Shown piece after piece: positions 33,222-44,627 of a stretch of 64,000 nucleotides of DNA. The stretch's first letter is position 1, and the number at the start of each line of letters is the position of its first letter. The notes beneath the pieces are model-generated. The model was not told the origin of the DNA, did not search any database, and worked only from the letters and a program-made list of their open reading frames with translations. The position numbers and the translations under genes were made by a program. Source of the DNA: Zelopaecilomyces penicillatus. Its lineage: Eukaryota > Ascomycota > Sordariomycetes > Hypocreales > Pseudodiploosporaceae. Location: contig VCCP01000001.1 in assembly GCA_005765155.1 (NCBI GenBank), positions 2,604,001-2,668,000 of the forward strand, in the 5' to 3' direction.

Positions 33222-35751
33222 AGCACAGGTAAATGTCCGTCACTATTAGATGGAGACGGGAGAAGAGTGAATCATGCGATTCTGTGCGTTTCACTAATTG
33301 AAATAGGCAAATGTAAGTAGTTTTGATTTGGTATTCTAGCTGTCACTGATATAATTACTTACTTGCTTTTGTATCAGCTTCCATCTTTCTTGGTTGCCAA
33401 CACTATTACCTACACAGGCATTGGTCCGGAGATCCATTGTTGATTGGGGAAGTTCGGCAAGCACAGGGCATCGGTCCCGGGCAACAGGCGGGCCAGCCCG
33501 TACTGGGTCCGAGGGCACAGCACTGTACACCCACTGGACACCCGCCGCAGCCACTGTAGCTGATACATGTCCCGAATCCCGAGCACCGAGTCCCAGGTTT
33601 ATCCATCCATTGGAGGGCGGCTGGAATGTTGGGCTTATGGGGTAATCATAAGGTGCTTATCTAGATACCAACTTTGATATCTTGCCGGGAAGTTGATGAT
33701 TTTGCCTGCCCGCTACACATAAAGCCCGTTCCGGGCAACTGGGATGCCGCCAAGGAGTCTCTCGTACGAATACGGGTGACACACTCGCTCATCTCGGAGG
33801 TACAGCAACAAGAGTCATGGCCAAAAACGGGATGTGCAGCAAGTGATTCTGGCAGGGCGTCGTACGCACGAGAAGGACCTGTGAGCTAGCCAGTCAGCTT
33901 CATTCAACAGCCCAGCCCGCAGACGGCTACTGCATGGCGAGCGGAGTGTCAGTGTCCAGCCACTCCGGACTTTCGGGGTTCCGGGGGCTAGCTGGGACGG
34001 AGGGATTCGCCTTATGTAGAGGTGCTGTACAGGAGCTGTACAGCCGCTGGGCAAGGTCTGGGCAAGGTGTAATTATTAGTCGGGGCCTGCAGGCAACCTG
34101 CAGCAGCCCTAGCTGGGACCCCAAATCTGGCGTCGAGATTATTCATTGCCAGTACCGAGGGAGGTCATCAAGCCAAAACAAGCCCGCCACAGCGTCACGT
34201 GGAGGCGGCGCCTCCTGGACTTGTGTGCTCACCTGTATTGTAGGTACGTATTACCTATAGTATTGTAAGGTACAGTGGTAGTAGGCGGGTACTTAGTAAG
34301 TAAATAGGCTATTTATAAAGCAGACGACAATCACTTCTGGTCAGCCCGACAATAGCTATTGGTTTAGAACATAATTAGAGCCTGGGTGATTCTCACGGGT
34401 AGGCACACAAGCACCCACATGCCTTGGACACTGCTCGATGCGTCAGCACTGATGCAGTAAATTACCATGGGAAAAGGCCTGTTGGAATCGGAAACCCAAG
34501 GCTGAGCAAAAAGCCAGCGTCTCCACACACATACACTCACTCCCTGGGCTGCTGCAGATGGTGGCAGGCTGGGCATGGAACGCGCTGCGAAGTTCCAGGT
34601 TTTAGAGAGAACCATGACTGGGTTGCCGACTCAGGAGCCTTACTCGTACAGCACTAGCCTGAGCGGCCCTGCCCAGCCTAGCCCAGCCCAGCTCAGCCCA
34701 GGCGCGTGCTCGCATTTCTCCTAACATCTGTCCCAGCATCTCCTGGCAATCTTCTTCACTGCCGCATTATTACCTCCCACTAACTATGAATTGCTAATAC
34801 CCACTGATTCCGGGCCGGCCAGCCAACCAACCAGGGATGGAACTTGGAACCCGGAACCTTACCAGTACAGACAGACTATTACCGCATCGCCTAGTCCTCT
34901 TCCATTGGCGCACTACAACTAATTAGAGTCGTTGTAATCTGGCGTCAATACCCGCAGGCACCTGTGGGCACACACCTGTAGGCCATCCTGCCATGGATGG
35001 TAATTAACTTAGGTACCTACCTAATTCATCAGTCCCAGCTGGGTGGCCACTGTCCATCTCGCCAGTTGATTCTCCGTCGACTGCCACCAAAGCCATTCAG
35101 ACCTAACTTACCACCTAACTCTTCTCCGCCAACCGACCATGGGCTGTCTTGCCGATCTCATCCCCCATCCAGCTTTTCCTCGCTGGCCAGCCTGACGTCG
35201 TTCGACCTGCGCGCAGATCAGACACCCTCTTGACCAGTGCATCTTTCTCCGAGCCAGATCCAAGAGGGGAGGTTACATATTACAACGTGAGAGAACCTAG
35301 GCAAGCAAAGAAAGACACCCATCGGCGCGCGCGCGACCACCCACCCACACAACACACACACCACACATACACATACGTACACATACAACCTACACAGACC
35401 ACACAGAAAGGTCAGCGCTCATCGATCTACAGATCACCCAGACCATGGCCAAGACCGTCGCCACAACTCGCTGAGAGACTTTCAAGCCACCTTTTCCCCA
35501 ACTTACCGTTGTCTTTGGCTTGTTGTTTGTTCCCTTCATTCATGGTCTTTTTCACCTTCGCGCTGTCCAACCCATTGTCAGCATGTTCTGCGACCCATTG
35601 GTGAATCCTCAGCCCACATCACCTCGGCATTGAGTCGGTTGCGACTCTCGATCCTTGGGGCTAATCTCGAACCAACTCATCGGCCAACGGACGGCGGCTC
35701 CCGATTTTTCTCTCTCTCGACGACACTTATGCCGGCCGCAGTCTGACTCAA

Positions 35752-38276
35752 ATGGCTTCTGTACACTCGTTTTCTTCTGCTGTCGAGCCTGTTGGTGGTT
35801 CAGCCTCTGTCGCCATGGCCTCCAGCACCACCAATGTCTCTGACGGTGGGGGCGGGTACGATACGCCCACGATATCGCATCACGCATCGCCGCACCACCC
35901 ATCTCACCAACAAGCAACCTCTGCTTCTGGACCGACGCCGCCGCAGCAGGCACAACACCCATCGCGCAGCGTCAAGCGTCCGCGACCCGTCAAGTCCTGC
36001 TTCGAATGCCGGAAGCGCAAGCTGCGATGCGATCGCCTCTGTCCCTGTTCGCAGTGTCAAAAGTCCAACCGGCCCTGCAAATACACTCCTGACCATGAAT
36101 CATCAAATCTGTCGGATGGCTCAGATGCCGAAACATCTGAACCCGCTCGCCCAACCAAGCGCAACTACCCCCCCAGCTCAACAACGACCCAAGGCGTGAC
36201 AAGTGGTGATCCTGGGCTTACACCAATACCGTTGAAGAATGGGGACACGCCGGGCTTGCCCCTACTCGAGGAATTGTCCATACGAATGGAGCGGCTGGAG
36301 AAGCATGTCCGTGTGCGCAGTCCCGCTGGAACAGAATATAGCGGAAGTAGGATCGTGGCTGCGCCGGCAGAAACCATTCGAGGTTTAACAGTGAAGCAAG
36401 GCGCCGTTAGAACACGCTACTTTGGACAGAATAGCCCTCGCGTGTTGATGAACTTGGTAAGGCTGGCTGATACTTATATTTTGCTTCCAAAGGGTGAACG
36501 TCTTCGCTAATGCATCTTTTCTTTCTTTCTTAGTTTGACGAGGCAAAAGCCTACACTGCGCAAAATGCTCGAGGGAATCTGTTCCAAAGCTTTCAGAACT
36601 TACACAACCACCTGCAGAAGGCATACGACACATCTCTCTCCCCCATTACTGTCTTCGTCGACTCCATGATGCCGGTACAGAAGCGAATGACGGATATCCT
36701 ACCCAAGAAACCTGTTTGCGACCGCCTCGTCGCATCCTACATCGACACCTCTGAAACCATATATAGGATACTTCACTTGCCTACCTTTGCTGAGCAGTAT
36801 AACCTATACTGGGAAGGCAAGCTGCAATCTGAGTCCTTTCTCCCCCAGCTACTCTCTGTCCTTTCCTTGGCCTCACGTTTTGAGACCAAATCAAAGGGGC
36901 TGGGGCATGAACGAGTCGAGGGTGTGCATATACCAACAGCTTGTGCCCTCGTACGGGTTTGGCTGGACAGCCTGAAGGGCAAGCAACTGGTTGAACTTAC
37001 AACTCTCCAAGTGGAGCTACTATTAATACATGCACAACGAATGGTTGTACCCCGAGCCCAAGACTCTTGGACCCAATTGGGTTTCATTGTTCGACTAGCC
37101 ATGACAATGGGCTTGCATCGAGACCCTTCCGAGTTTGAGCCTCGAATTCCAGTTTTTCTGGGCGAGATTAGGAGGAGACTATGGTTTACGCTACTTGATT
37201 TGGATTTGCACATGTCCCTTGCCTCTAATCTGCCTTGTCTTGTTCGCGACGGTGACTATACTTGCCGCCCACCGCGAAACTTGGACGATAGCGAACTTTT
37301 CTCGGGCATGTTGGAATTGCCTCCTTCAAGACCGGTCGACCAGTTGACAGACAACCAAATGCAAGTATATGCCGCAATGACACTGGGCGCTCGTATGCGC
37401 GTATCCCACATGGTCAATCGTATTGATACAATTCGTGACTACCAGGAGGTCCTGGAGGCCGGGTCGAAGCTGGATCGGTTCCTCGACGACATCAATTATA
37501 TTTTCCCCCGACACGGTGTGCTCAGTGATGCTCAACGAAGCAAGATGTGGCGCTCCAGGGTTATCCTTGACATGCATGTTCGGCGACCACTGCTGGCATT
37601 GTACAGACCGTTTGCCATGGGGGCCCCAGAGGCGCCGCCACAGATCTCGCGAGCGTATCTCAGGTCATCCATGGTCATTCTCAAGTACCTGGACGAGCTT
37701 GATCCTATGCTGGCGCATTTCCAAGATATATCAGCAATGTATCATCAGATGTTGAAACGGGATATTGTACAAGCGGCGTTGAGTGTCTGCTATTTTATTA
37801 AACCCGCTGTTCGGCCGTCCGCAGATCCCTTGGCTCTGGGGCAGCAAGGCCTCCGAATGTCGCCAGATATCTCGGACGACTATCCATCATATACACCGGA
37901 CAATCTGATGTTGTGGTCCCCTGGACGACTAGTTAATACTGTTCAAAAGACTCTCGACCTACTGATACGCCACATGAGTGGAAGCGACACTAAAGATATA
38001 CTGTGCCTCTCCATTGCGTTGGAGAGTGTAAGGAAGCCTGAACCGCAAGACGAGGATATTACACACTGCCTATACAATCTTTTGGATGCATGCCTAAGAG
38101 CCTCCAATGTGACAATGGAGGAGCTTCATGCCCAGTCTCTTGCATCCATCGACCTCCATCGTAGCGATTCGTACTTGCATGGCAAGATGCAGTATTCTCA
38201 ATCGCGGTATAATGCTTGCAATCCATCAGATGCAGCCGCTTTCGGTGGATGGATGATATGGGATGGATGGGAATGA
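35752..38276 (+). CDS. Zn2Cys6 fungal transcription factor with middle homology region
   Basis: Exons are 35752-36456 and 36534-38276 (815 residues). A Ser/His/Pro-rich N terminus precedes the binuclear zinc cluster CFECRKRKLRCDRLCPCSQC, completed by QKSNRPC (about residues 83-110). A short predicted coiled coil (LLEELSIRMERLEKHV) follows near residue 180. The large middle region has the fungal-specific transcription factor domain (PF04082 type) with YRILHLPTF, DSWTQLGFIVRLAMTMGLHRDPS and EIRRRLWFTLLDLDLHMSL. It ends in GWMIWDGWE, an aromatic acidic tail that could act in activation. The target genes are unknown. It lies outside the RiPP cluster, 18 kb away, with ordinary neighbours. An extra Cys inside the DRLCP loop is a small peculiarity. 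The 5' leader is long and pyrimidine-rich. Confidence 0.93.
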
Positions 38277-38775
38277 GAACCTAACCCCTTGATTTTATTG
38301 ATTGAGGGGCAACCCTAGATAGTCTGGTGTTTGTGGCGTTTACATTCGTGTTTGGGGGAATGCATTTTTAGCGGTGCCTACGGTCATACCCCCTCACTAT
38401 TTTGATGTTTTGGTTATTTCAGTGAATATCCATCTTCTTTTTTTTCTGAAGTCTTTATGCGGATATTGGGGAGGTGATGCATGCAACCGATGTTTTCTTT
38501 TGATGTAAAACATAAGTCTGAACGCTTTCCATGTGAAGAGAGAGAACGGGGCAGGATACCCACAGGGCAACGTTGTCAGATGATGGACTATATATGCGAA
38601 TTGGGCCCAAGTGAAGGCTATTTATTATCTATAGAGCTACACGGGTCTAAATAAGAACTGGCCCCAGGGCCATTTAGATAACTAACTACCAACTTGATGT
38701 TGATGATAATGCAAACAGACCAAAAGCCCTGTCTCAAGGCAACCGCTCCATCTTTTGACGGACTTGAAAATATAC
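38277..38775. other. Convergent intergenic region
   Basis: A 499-bp region between two 3' ends. No gene was seen. Confidence 0.5.
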
Positions 38776-39456
38776 TTAGTTTATCAGAACAGGAGATGTG
38801 CCATCCCATTTATTCGTCTCGGCGGCTTCGACAAGCCACTTTGCAACGCTTTCTCTGGTAATGGATGCAGCCACTCCAACTCCTGGACCCTCATCCGACA
38901 AGACTTTGACGTGGTTTGACGGGCCTTCTGCTAGCCTCGTTGGTCGTGCCAACACAAAGACCAACCCGCTGTTCCTGACGAGGATATCCATATTATCATG
39001 ATCCTTGATAGTAAGGCGCATGGTACTGTGGTGCATGAGCATGCGGGTAATGAAGCTCATCTTCGGCCAGGAAGAGCCGACACCCTGACTAGAGTTGACG
39101 ACGATCTTGGGTCGCTGGTGGTGGTCAGGAATGCGGGCGACAGCGGCGAGGAGAACGCGCGCGGTAGATTCGAGGAGATCCGAGGGTGAGTCTGGGCTTA
39201 GGGGAGACCAAGGGTTTTCAGTGACTCGGCGAGGGTTCAGGGTTGTGATGACGGCGGACGGGTAGGCTGGAGTTGATAATGCTTTGTAGACGTCATCGAG
39301 TGATGACGGGTTTCCCTGGACGGTCGTGAGGCTCGGATGAGGCGTGAGGGAGTCCGGGTTACGGACGAGGGCTGTGACGGTATGGCCCTTTTGGAGAGCT
39401 TCTTGGAGGACGAGGCGGCCGTTGCGGCCACTGGCGCCAGAGATGAAGATGTGCAT
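38776..39456 (-). CDS. NAD(P)-binding atypical SDR / NmrA-like protein
   Basis: Single exon, 226 residues. The N terminus has the Rossmann glycine motif GASGRNG at residues 7-13, followed by LVLQEALQKGHTVTALVRNP, typical of the NAD(P)H-binding domain of atypical short-chain dehydrogenases. ITTLNPRR, VVNSSQGVG and ILVRNSGLVFVLARPTRL fit the later strands of the same fold. The usual catalytic YxxxK is not evident, so it may be a reductase with another mechanism or a redox sensor like NmrA. The substrate is unknown. It is divergent from the thiolase gene with a 1.3-kb gap. Confidence 0.85.
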   Translation of the reverse strand: MHIFISGASGRNGRLVLQEALQKGHTVTALVRNPDSLTPHPSLTTVQGNPSSLDDVYKALSTPAYPSAVITTLNPRRVTENPWSPLSPDSPSDLLESTARVLLAAVARIPDHHQRPKIVVNSSQGVGSSWPKMSFITRMLMHHSTMRLTIKDHDNMDILVRNSGLVFVLARPTRLAEGPSNHVKVLSDEGPGVGVAASITRESVAKWLVEAAETNKWDGTSPVLIN

Positions 39457-40764
39457 GTTTTTTTTTTGTGTTGAAGATGGAATGAAATTCTGGTGTAGTT
39501 TTTAAAAAGGTTTGCTGGGATTATCGGGATATATCAAGGAAGTAGTGTTGGAATGATGGGAATGATGGTAAAAGTCCAACAAGAAGGGAAACTGGGCATG
39601 TCGACGATACTTAAATAAAAAAAACCCTATTCCTACAGCCTGCCTACCTAGTTACAGTGAAAAAAAAAAAAAAACAAGGCTACACTTCTCACGTTCAACT
39701 TTTACAAATTGCCTTGTCCTCTGCTTGTCTTACAAACCAGACCAGAGGTTTTGTTGGATGAATCTGTCCGGCTCGGCCGAGACCAAGCTCACGGTTGGGT
39801 GTTGGAACACGGCAGGGGATGGGTTGGAGCGGGCCCGGAGCTGGGTTGGGTAATGGGAATGGGGGGGTGCATTTCGGCCGGGATCGCGGAGCCGGTTCGT
39901 GTTGGTATCGGCTTGGGGTAGGTGGGGGGAAATGGAAACCTGAAGTTGGGCCGATTCTCGGACTTTGAAATGTTTGAAGTTCTTAGTCTTATTACTAATT
40001 AAGCTCTCTGAAAATTGAAACTGCTCAAGACAGAAGAGATTGACCCTCTACCACTAGGTACTAAGTCAAGTTGAACTTCGCCTGTACCTCGTCGTCAGGT
40101 ACCTATCCATCTGTACTCCGTATTCTACTGAGAGTTGCTCCGTCCCCCAGCCACACCAGAGCGTGAGCAATTACCGGATCATCATTTCACCGCTCATCCG
40201 ATTTCCAAACTACTACATCAATGCCTCGGCAACGACCTTGCCTGTTAAATCCGGAACACACCATTGATCAACAACCACCGGGATTTGACCACATTCAGCC
40301 CAGCATTCTGCAGACTCATACGCCTGTGATTAAGTGGAGGGCCTCGGCTTTCCTTTTACCTAAATCTGGGAGTCCTGCCCCGCATTCGAGAAGCTGTTTA
40401 AATCCTGGGGAAAAGAAGCTTTTGCAGACTACACATGCACACACCTTCACCACCTATACATACTTACCTACCTACATAACACACTCGGGAGGGTGTTGTG
40501 TAAAAAAACGTGCCGTTGTAACATACTGAATCTGAAGCCAGTTTCATTCCATTATTATTGTTTCCATCAATCATTTTCCTAGCCACTCTTGTATCTCCTG
40601 TGTGTGATAAGTTGCTAGTCCATCATCATCATCATCATCACATCTGACCCTTTCCCGTTTCGGCGATCGACATTGAATACTCAAAACAAAACCCGTTCGA
40701 TCATCACCACCAAAACCTAAATTAATCCAAACAAAACCTTCTCGCACTTTACCTACCACACAAC
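39457..40764. promoter_or_regulatory. Divergent promoter region SDR / thiolase
   Basis: A 1.3-kb gap between divergent starts. It contains poly-A runs near 39617 and 39660 and an ATC trinucleotide run at 40621-40640 in the thiolase leader. No gene was called. Confidence 0.45.
40621..40640. repeat. (CAT)n trinucleotide run
   Basis: About six CAT units lie 125 bp before the thiolase start codon, in its likely 5' leader. Confidence 0.75.
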
Positions 40765-42141
40765 ATGGCTCGCAAGCAAAAGTCGCCCGTTTACGTCCTC
40801 GGCGTGGGCATGACAAAGTTCATCAAGCCCCGCGGCAAGGTCGACTACACGGAGCTGGGCTTCGAGGCCGGCATCAAGGCCATGCTCGATGCCCAAATCA
40901 CCTACGACGACGTCGACCAGGGCGTAGCCTGCTACTGCTATGGTGACAGCACCTGCGGCCAGCGCGTCTTCTACCAGTTCGGCATGACCCAAATCCCAAT
41001 ATACAACGTCAACAACAACTGCTCGACTGGCAGCACAGGACTGGCCATGGCCCGTACCTTTATCGCCAGCGGCGCTGCAGACTGCGTGCTTGTGGTTGGC
41101 TTTGAGAAGATGATGCCCGGAAGCCTGCAGAGCTTCTTCAACGACCGCGAGAATCCCACTGGCACCACCGTCAAGATGATGATCGAGACGAGGGGCGTTA
41201 CGAACTCACCTGGCGCTGCGCAGATGTTTGGCAACGCCGGCCGCGAGTATATGGAGAAGTACGGCGCCAAGCCCGAGGACTTTGCAGAGATTGCCCGTGT
41301 TAACCACGCGCACTCGCCCAACAACCCGTACTCGCAGTTCCAGCAGGTGTATAGTCGTGATGAGATCCTGGCTGCCCCCATGATTCACGAGCCCCTGACC
41401 AAACTTCAATGCTGCCCGACATCAGATGGCGGCGCCGCGGCCATCTTGGTATCGCAGGAATTCCTTGATGCCCGGCCGCACCTGAAAGCACAGGCCGTTG
41501 AGGTTGCCGGTCAGTGTTTAGCCACGGATGCACCCAGCCTGTTCTCCAAGAGCTCCATTGATCTGATGGGCTACGAGATGACGCAGCACGCGGTCAAGAC
41601 TGCCATGGGAGAGGCTGGCATCACGGCCAATGACGTGCAAGTAGTAGAATTGCACGACTGCTTCAGCGCCAACGAGATGGTGGTGATTGACGCCCTCGGC
41701 TTGAGTGACAAGGGTAAAGCTCACGAGCTTGTGCGCAACGGTGATATCACGTATGGCGGCAAATACGTCATCAACCCGTCCGGTGGGCTCATCTCAAAGG
41801 GTCACCCTCTCGGCGCCACGGGCATCGCGCAGTGCGCCGAGCTAGTCTGGCACCTCCGCGGCTGGGCTAACAACAGAGCCGTCCCGAACACACGGTACTG
41901 CCTGCAGCACAACCTGGGGCTGGGTGGCGCCGTCGTGGTGACGGTGTACCGGCGCGCGGATGGCAAAGCGGCGCAGGAGGTCGACTCGGCTACGGTGGGA
42001 CGGCTGAACAAGCTGGGATACAACCCGGCTGTCGAGGCCAAGGGCTTTACAACGCAACAGGCGGCTGCAGTCCGGAGCAAGAGTGCCAAGAGCGACTGGG
42101 CGCTGCAGGATACGCTGGAAAAGGTTGAAGCGAGGTTCTAG
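40765..42141 (+). CDS. SCPx-type peroxisomal thiolase (sterol carrier protein X thiolase domain)
   Basis: Single exon, 458 residues. VYVLGVGMTKF at the N terminus and the nucleophile motif NNNCSTGSTGLAMA (Cys86) define the SCPx/nonspecific lipid-transfer thiolase family. The later ELHDCFSANEM and GGLISKGHPLGATG motifs supply the His and second Cys region. These enzymes cleave 3-ketoacyl-CoA, often branched or sterol side-chain substrates, in peroxisomes. No C-terminal SCP2 domain is present, as in many fungal versions. The last residues are EARF, not a canonical SKL-type PTS1, so peroxisomal import is uncertain from sequence. Strong C bias at third positions suggests high expression. Confidence 0.92.
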   Translation: MARKQKSPVYVLGVGMTKFIKPRGKVDYTELGFEAGIKAMLDAQITYDDVDQGVACYCYGDSTCGQRVFYQFGMTQIPIYNVNNNCSTGSTGLAMARTFIASGAADCVLVVGFEKMMPGSLQSFFNDRENPTGTTVKMMIETRGVTNSPGAAQMFGNAGREYMEKYGAKPEDFAEIARVNHAHSPNNPYSQFQQVYSRDEILAAPMIHEPLTKLQCCPTSDGGAAAILVSQEFLDARPHLKAQAVEVAGQCLATDAPSLFSKSSIDLMGYEMTQHAVKTAMGEAGITANDVQVVELHDCFSANEMVVIDALGLSDKGKAHELVRNGDITYGGKYVINPSGGLISKGHPLGATGIAQCAELVWHLRGWANNRAVPNTRYCLQHNLGLGGAVVVTVYRRADGKAAQEVDSATVGRLNKLGYNPAVEAKGFTTQQAAAVRSKSAKSDWALQDTLEKVEARF

Positions 42142-42472
42142 ATTGGATGTGTTGATGAAAAAAATTCATGATGAATGGATAGTTTGGCCGTTATAAGCAA
42201 TCCCTGTTACATAGCGCGAGTCTTTTTGGCAGATCATATTGGTCCGGCATTATGTAGTAATTATAGGTGGAACAAAAGAAAGAAAAAAACACTGTACTTC
42301 TGCTCAATTAGTCTACCCACCAAGCCAACTCTTCACAGTGTGGGGAATGACGTGTGAGCGCGACGCGTCGCTTTACTTTTAACACATTTCTGCTCCTCGG
42401 TCTTGTTTTGTCTGGTTTTAACTGGGATTTTCATTCAACACATGGACGTGAAATAAATACACCTGAATCACA
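42142..42472. other. Intergenic region
   Basis: 331 bp between same-strand genes. It contains the thiolase 3' flank and the promoter of the 2EXR gene. No gene was seen. Confidence 0.45.
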
Positions 42473-43362
42473 ATGGCGGCACCTGGGGTTGAGTCTACGG
42501 TTGTCCCTACATTTCCCCGTTTCAATACCCTCCCGCCCGAAGCGCGGCGTACCATATGGGCGGCGGCCACCTTTCTTGACACAGAAGATGACTCTACCAT
42601 TCTCTTCTTTGAGAAAAAATTCGTAACACCAAATAAGGGTCGGCGATCTCGCGGCAACAATGACACTGCTGGCACTGCAGAGGACCATCGCTTTGTCCGG
42701 TCCCCGACGGTAAACCTCTTGGGGGTGAACCGCGAGGCTCGCGACGTGGCGTTGGATGTGTTAAAGAAAGGGGGTACCGCTTCGTTCAGAATCCCGGGAC
42801 ACCGGGGCAGATCTTGGTTCGACCTTGCGACCCCAGCCGAGATGCCGTGTTCGTACCATGCAGGGCCTGGCATTCATTCACGGCCGCGTATAGCATGGAA
42901 CAGGGCGAATTGTCACAGAAGGCGCTGGATATGTACAGCTCTATTGAGCACCTGGCCCTGACGGCTTTTACAATAACCAACAGCCTTGATAAGCTGGTTT
43001 ACATGTTGGAATTCATGCCGCGACTACGGCGCCTCTCGAGCGTGTGGGACGAGCTGCCCAGCCTACGAACACCAAAAGTCGGCGAGAATGGCCAGCGCGT
43101 CGTCGATATCCAGCCCCGGTGGAAACTGACGACGGTGCCGGTGCCGGAGACGGACGACGGCAACGGAGTGGGCATGCGCGTCGACGTCATGGAGGTCGAA
43201 CAGGCGATGATGTGGCCGACAGCGGATCTGTTCGAATGGCACAGCGATCTTATATCGAGGCTGATGACGACCGAGGGGATGCCAGAGTGGTCGGTGACGG
43301 ACATGGCGGATGATGTTACGTTTGAAATGCTGCCAGTGGTGGCGACCGTGACTGCGGGTTGA
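42473..43362 (+). pseudogene. 2EXR-domain protein with an apparent frameshift
   Basis: The first frame from ATG 42473 reads FPRFNTLPPEARRTIWAAA and VNLLGVNREARDVALDV, the two hallmark blocks of the fungal 2EXR domain. It then turns to low-quality sequence ending at 42961. The next +1-related frame continues the domain from about 42775 (RPCDPSRDAVFVPC, then SIEHLALTAF) and runs to 43362. The switch falls near the AAAGGGGG run at 42767-42774, consistent with one missing base in a homopolymer. A 44-bp intron (gtggcg to ttcag) would also restore phase but would delete conserved residues and is too short. The protein would be about 296 residues. The function of 2EXR proteins is poorly known. Either a pseudogene or a sequence error. 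Confidence 0.65.
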
Positions 43363-44225
43363 TTATTAGCAGATTAGCAAATTGGCCTGGTTCAGGTTGT
43401 TGGACTGATGATGAAGATGAATAATGAGGATGCAGCGCTTAGTGGGCGAACAGAGGACGGAGGGTGACTCTCTGGAATTGGTATTTGACATGAGTGAGAA
43501 TGAGGCAGTTGTTTCAAAAGCAGATGACTGTCAGTGGCTAGAATGAGCATGTTTCATCAATAAACAGGCTGAGACAGCCGCTCCTCCTGGGTCATGGTTA
43601 CAGAGCCAGTCCTGCGCTACTTATGTAGTGTCACAACAGCCCAAATAAGGTAGATAGATACCTGAATGCTGTGCACATGTAACATTACCAAGCAAGTTGA
43701 ACAGCTGATAGCTATTATTATAGTAAAAAAGTGGTGAGAGCGCAGGCGCAAGTGGCGCAATTGCCGCTACTGTGGTGAGACCGTGAGACGCTGAGCCTGG
43801 CTGCTCGTGCCTCGTCTCCCATCAGCCTGAATCATCAATTGAACTGTGCAGGTGCCACATAGAAAAGGCAAGAAGAACGACGTGTCTTCTTTCTTCTCTT
43901 CTTCTCTTCCATTTCCAGATCCCAAGTCAATAACTACCTACTTAATAGAAGAAGCCCAACAGTTCTGAGCACCGACTTACAAGTTGCACCAACATATCAT
44001 ATCAGCATTTGACCCCTCCGCGTTATTAATAGCACCAAACAACCACACCCCACTACGCCCCCAAATTATACAGCACCTTCCTCGGCCAGCTCAAAACTCC
44101 CCGCATCCTCATTTATCCTCTACCATCTCCAAATCTAGAACCAAAACGAACGATTATCGCAAGGTCCTCGAAACGAGAAAGACGAAAAACGTTTAAAAAA
44201 TAAGAACCCATATCAACTCGAAAAA
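43363..44225. other. Intergenic region before ATX1
   Basis: About 860 bp, ending in a pyrimidine- and A-rich leader. No gene was seen. Confidence 0.5.
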
Positions 44226-44627
44226 ATGGCCGACACGCATACTTACGAGTTCAACGTCACCATGAGCTGTGGCGGCTGCTCCGGCGCCATCGACCGTGTC
44301 CTGAAGAAGCTTGAGGGTATGTCTCCCCCATCTTCTCATCATCTCTCCATGTGTTTTCCTCTTTCTCCCGCTGTTGCTGGTGCTGCACTGAAGACACACA
44401 TAAACAACGATCGAAACACACCTTGCTGACAATCTGTTTCTCTTTCCCCGCGGTTTATAGGTGTCGATGAGTACGATGTGTCATTGGAGAACCAGAGCGC
44501 CAAGGTCACCAGCTCTAGCCTGACGTACGAGCAGGTCTTTGAAAAGATCAACAAGACGGGAAAGAAGATCAACTCGGCCAAGGTCGATGGCGCTGCTGTC
44601 GACTTGCCCGTTGTCGCTGCTGCTTAA
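44226..44627 (+). CDS. atx1: Copper metallochaperone ATX1
   Basis: Exons are 44226-44316 and 44461-44627 (85 residues). The heavy-metal-associated motif MSCGGC (MxCxxC) sits at residues 13-18 in EFNVTMSCGGCSGAIDRVLKKL. The second exon gives YDVSLENQSAKVTSS and the Lys-rich loop KINKTGKKI. ATX1 takes Cu(I) from plasma-membrane transporters to the Ccc2 ATPase in the Golgi. Copper supply in the secretory path is also relevant to the UstYa enzymes in this window, if they are copper-dependent. Length and motifs are normal. Confidence 0.96.

Larger units (their letters stand above)
32233..35751. other. 3.5-kb gene-poor region with microsatellites
   Basis: No coding gene is supported on either strand. 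It contains two copies of a CCCGGGTAACCACC-like unit near 32540-32575, a (GT)14 run and a G30 run near 33.15 kb, and at its right end the pyrimidine-rich leader of the Zn2Cys6 gene. Open frames here are short and lack family features. Confidence 0.6.

Noticed and set aside
42700..42790. A 44-bp or 32-bp intron in the 2EXR gene
   Set aside because: Both restore phase but are shorter than other introns in the window and would remove conserved residues. A frameshift explains the data better.
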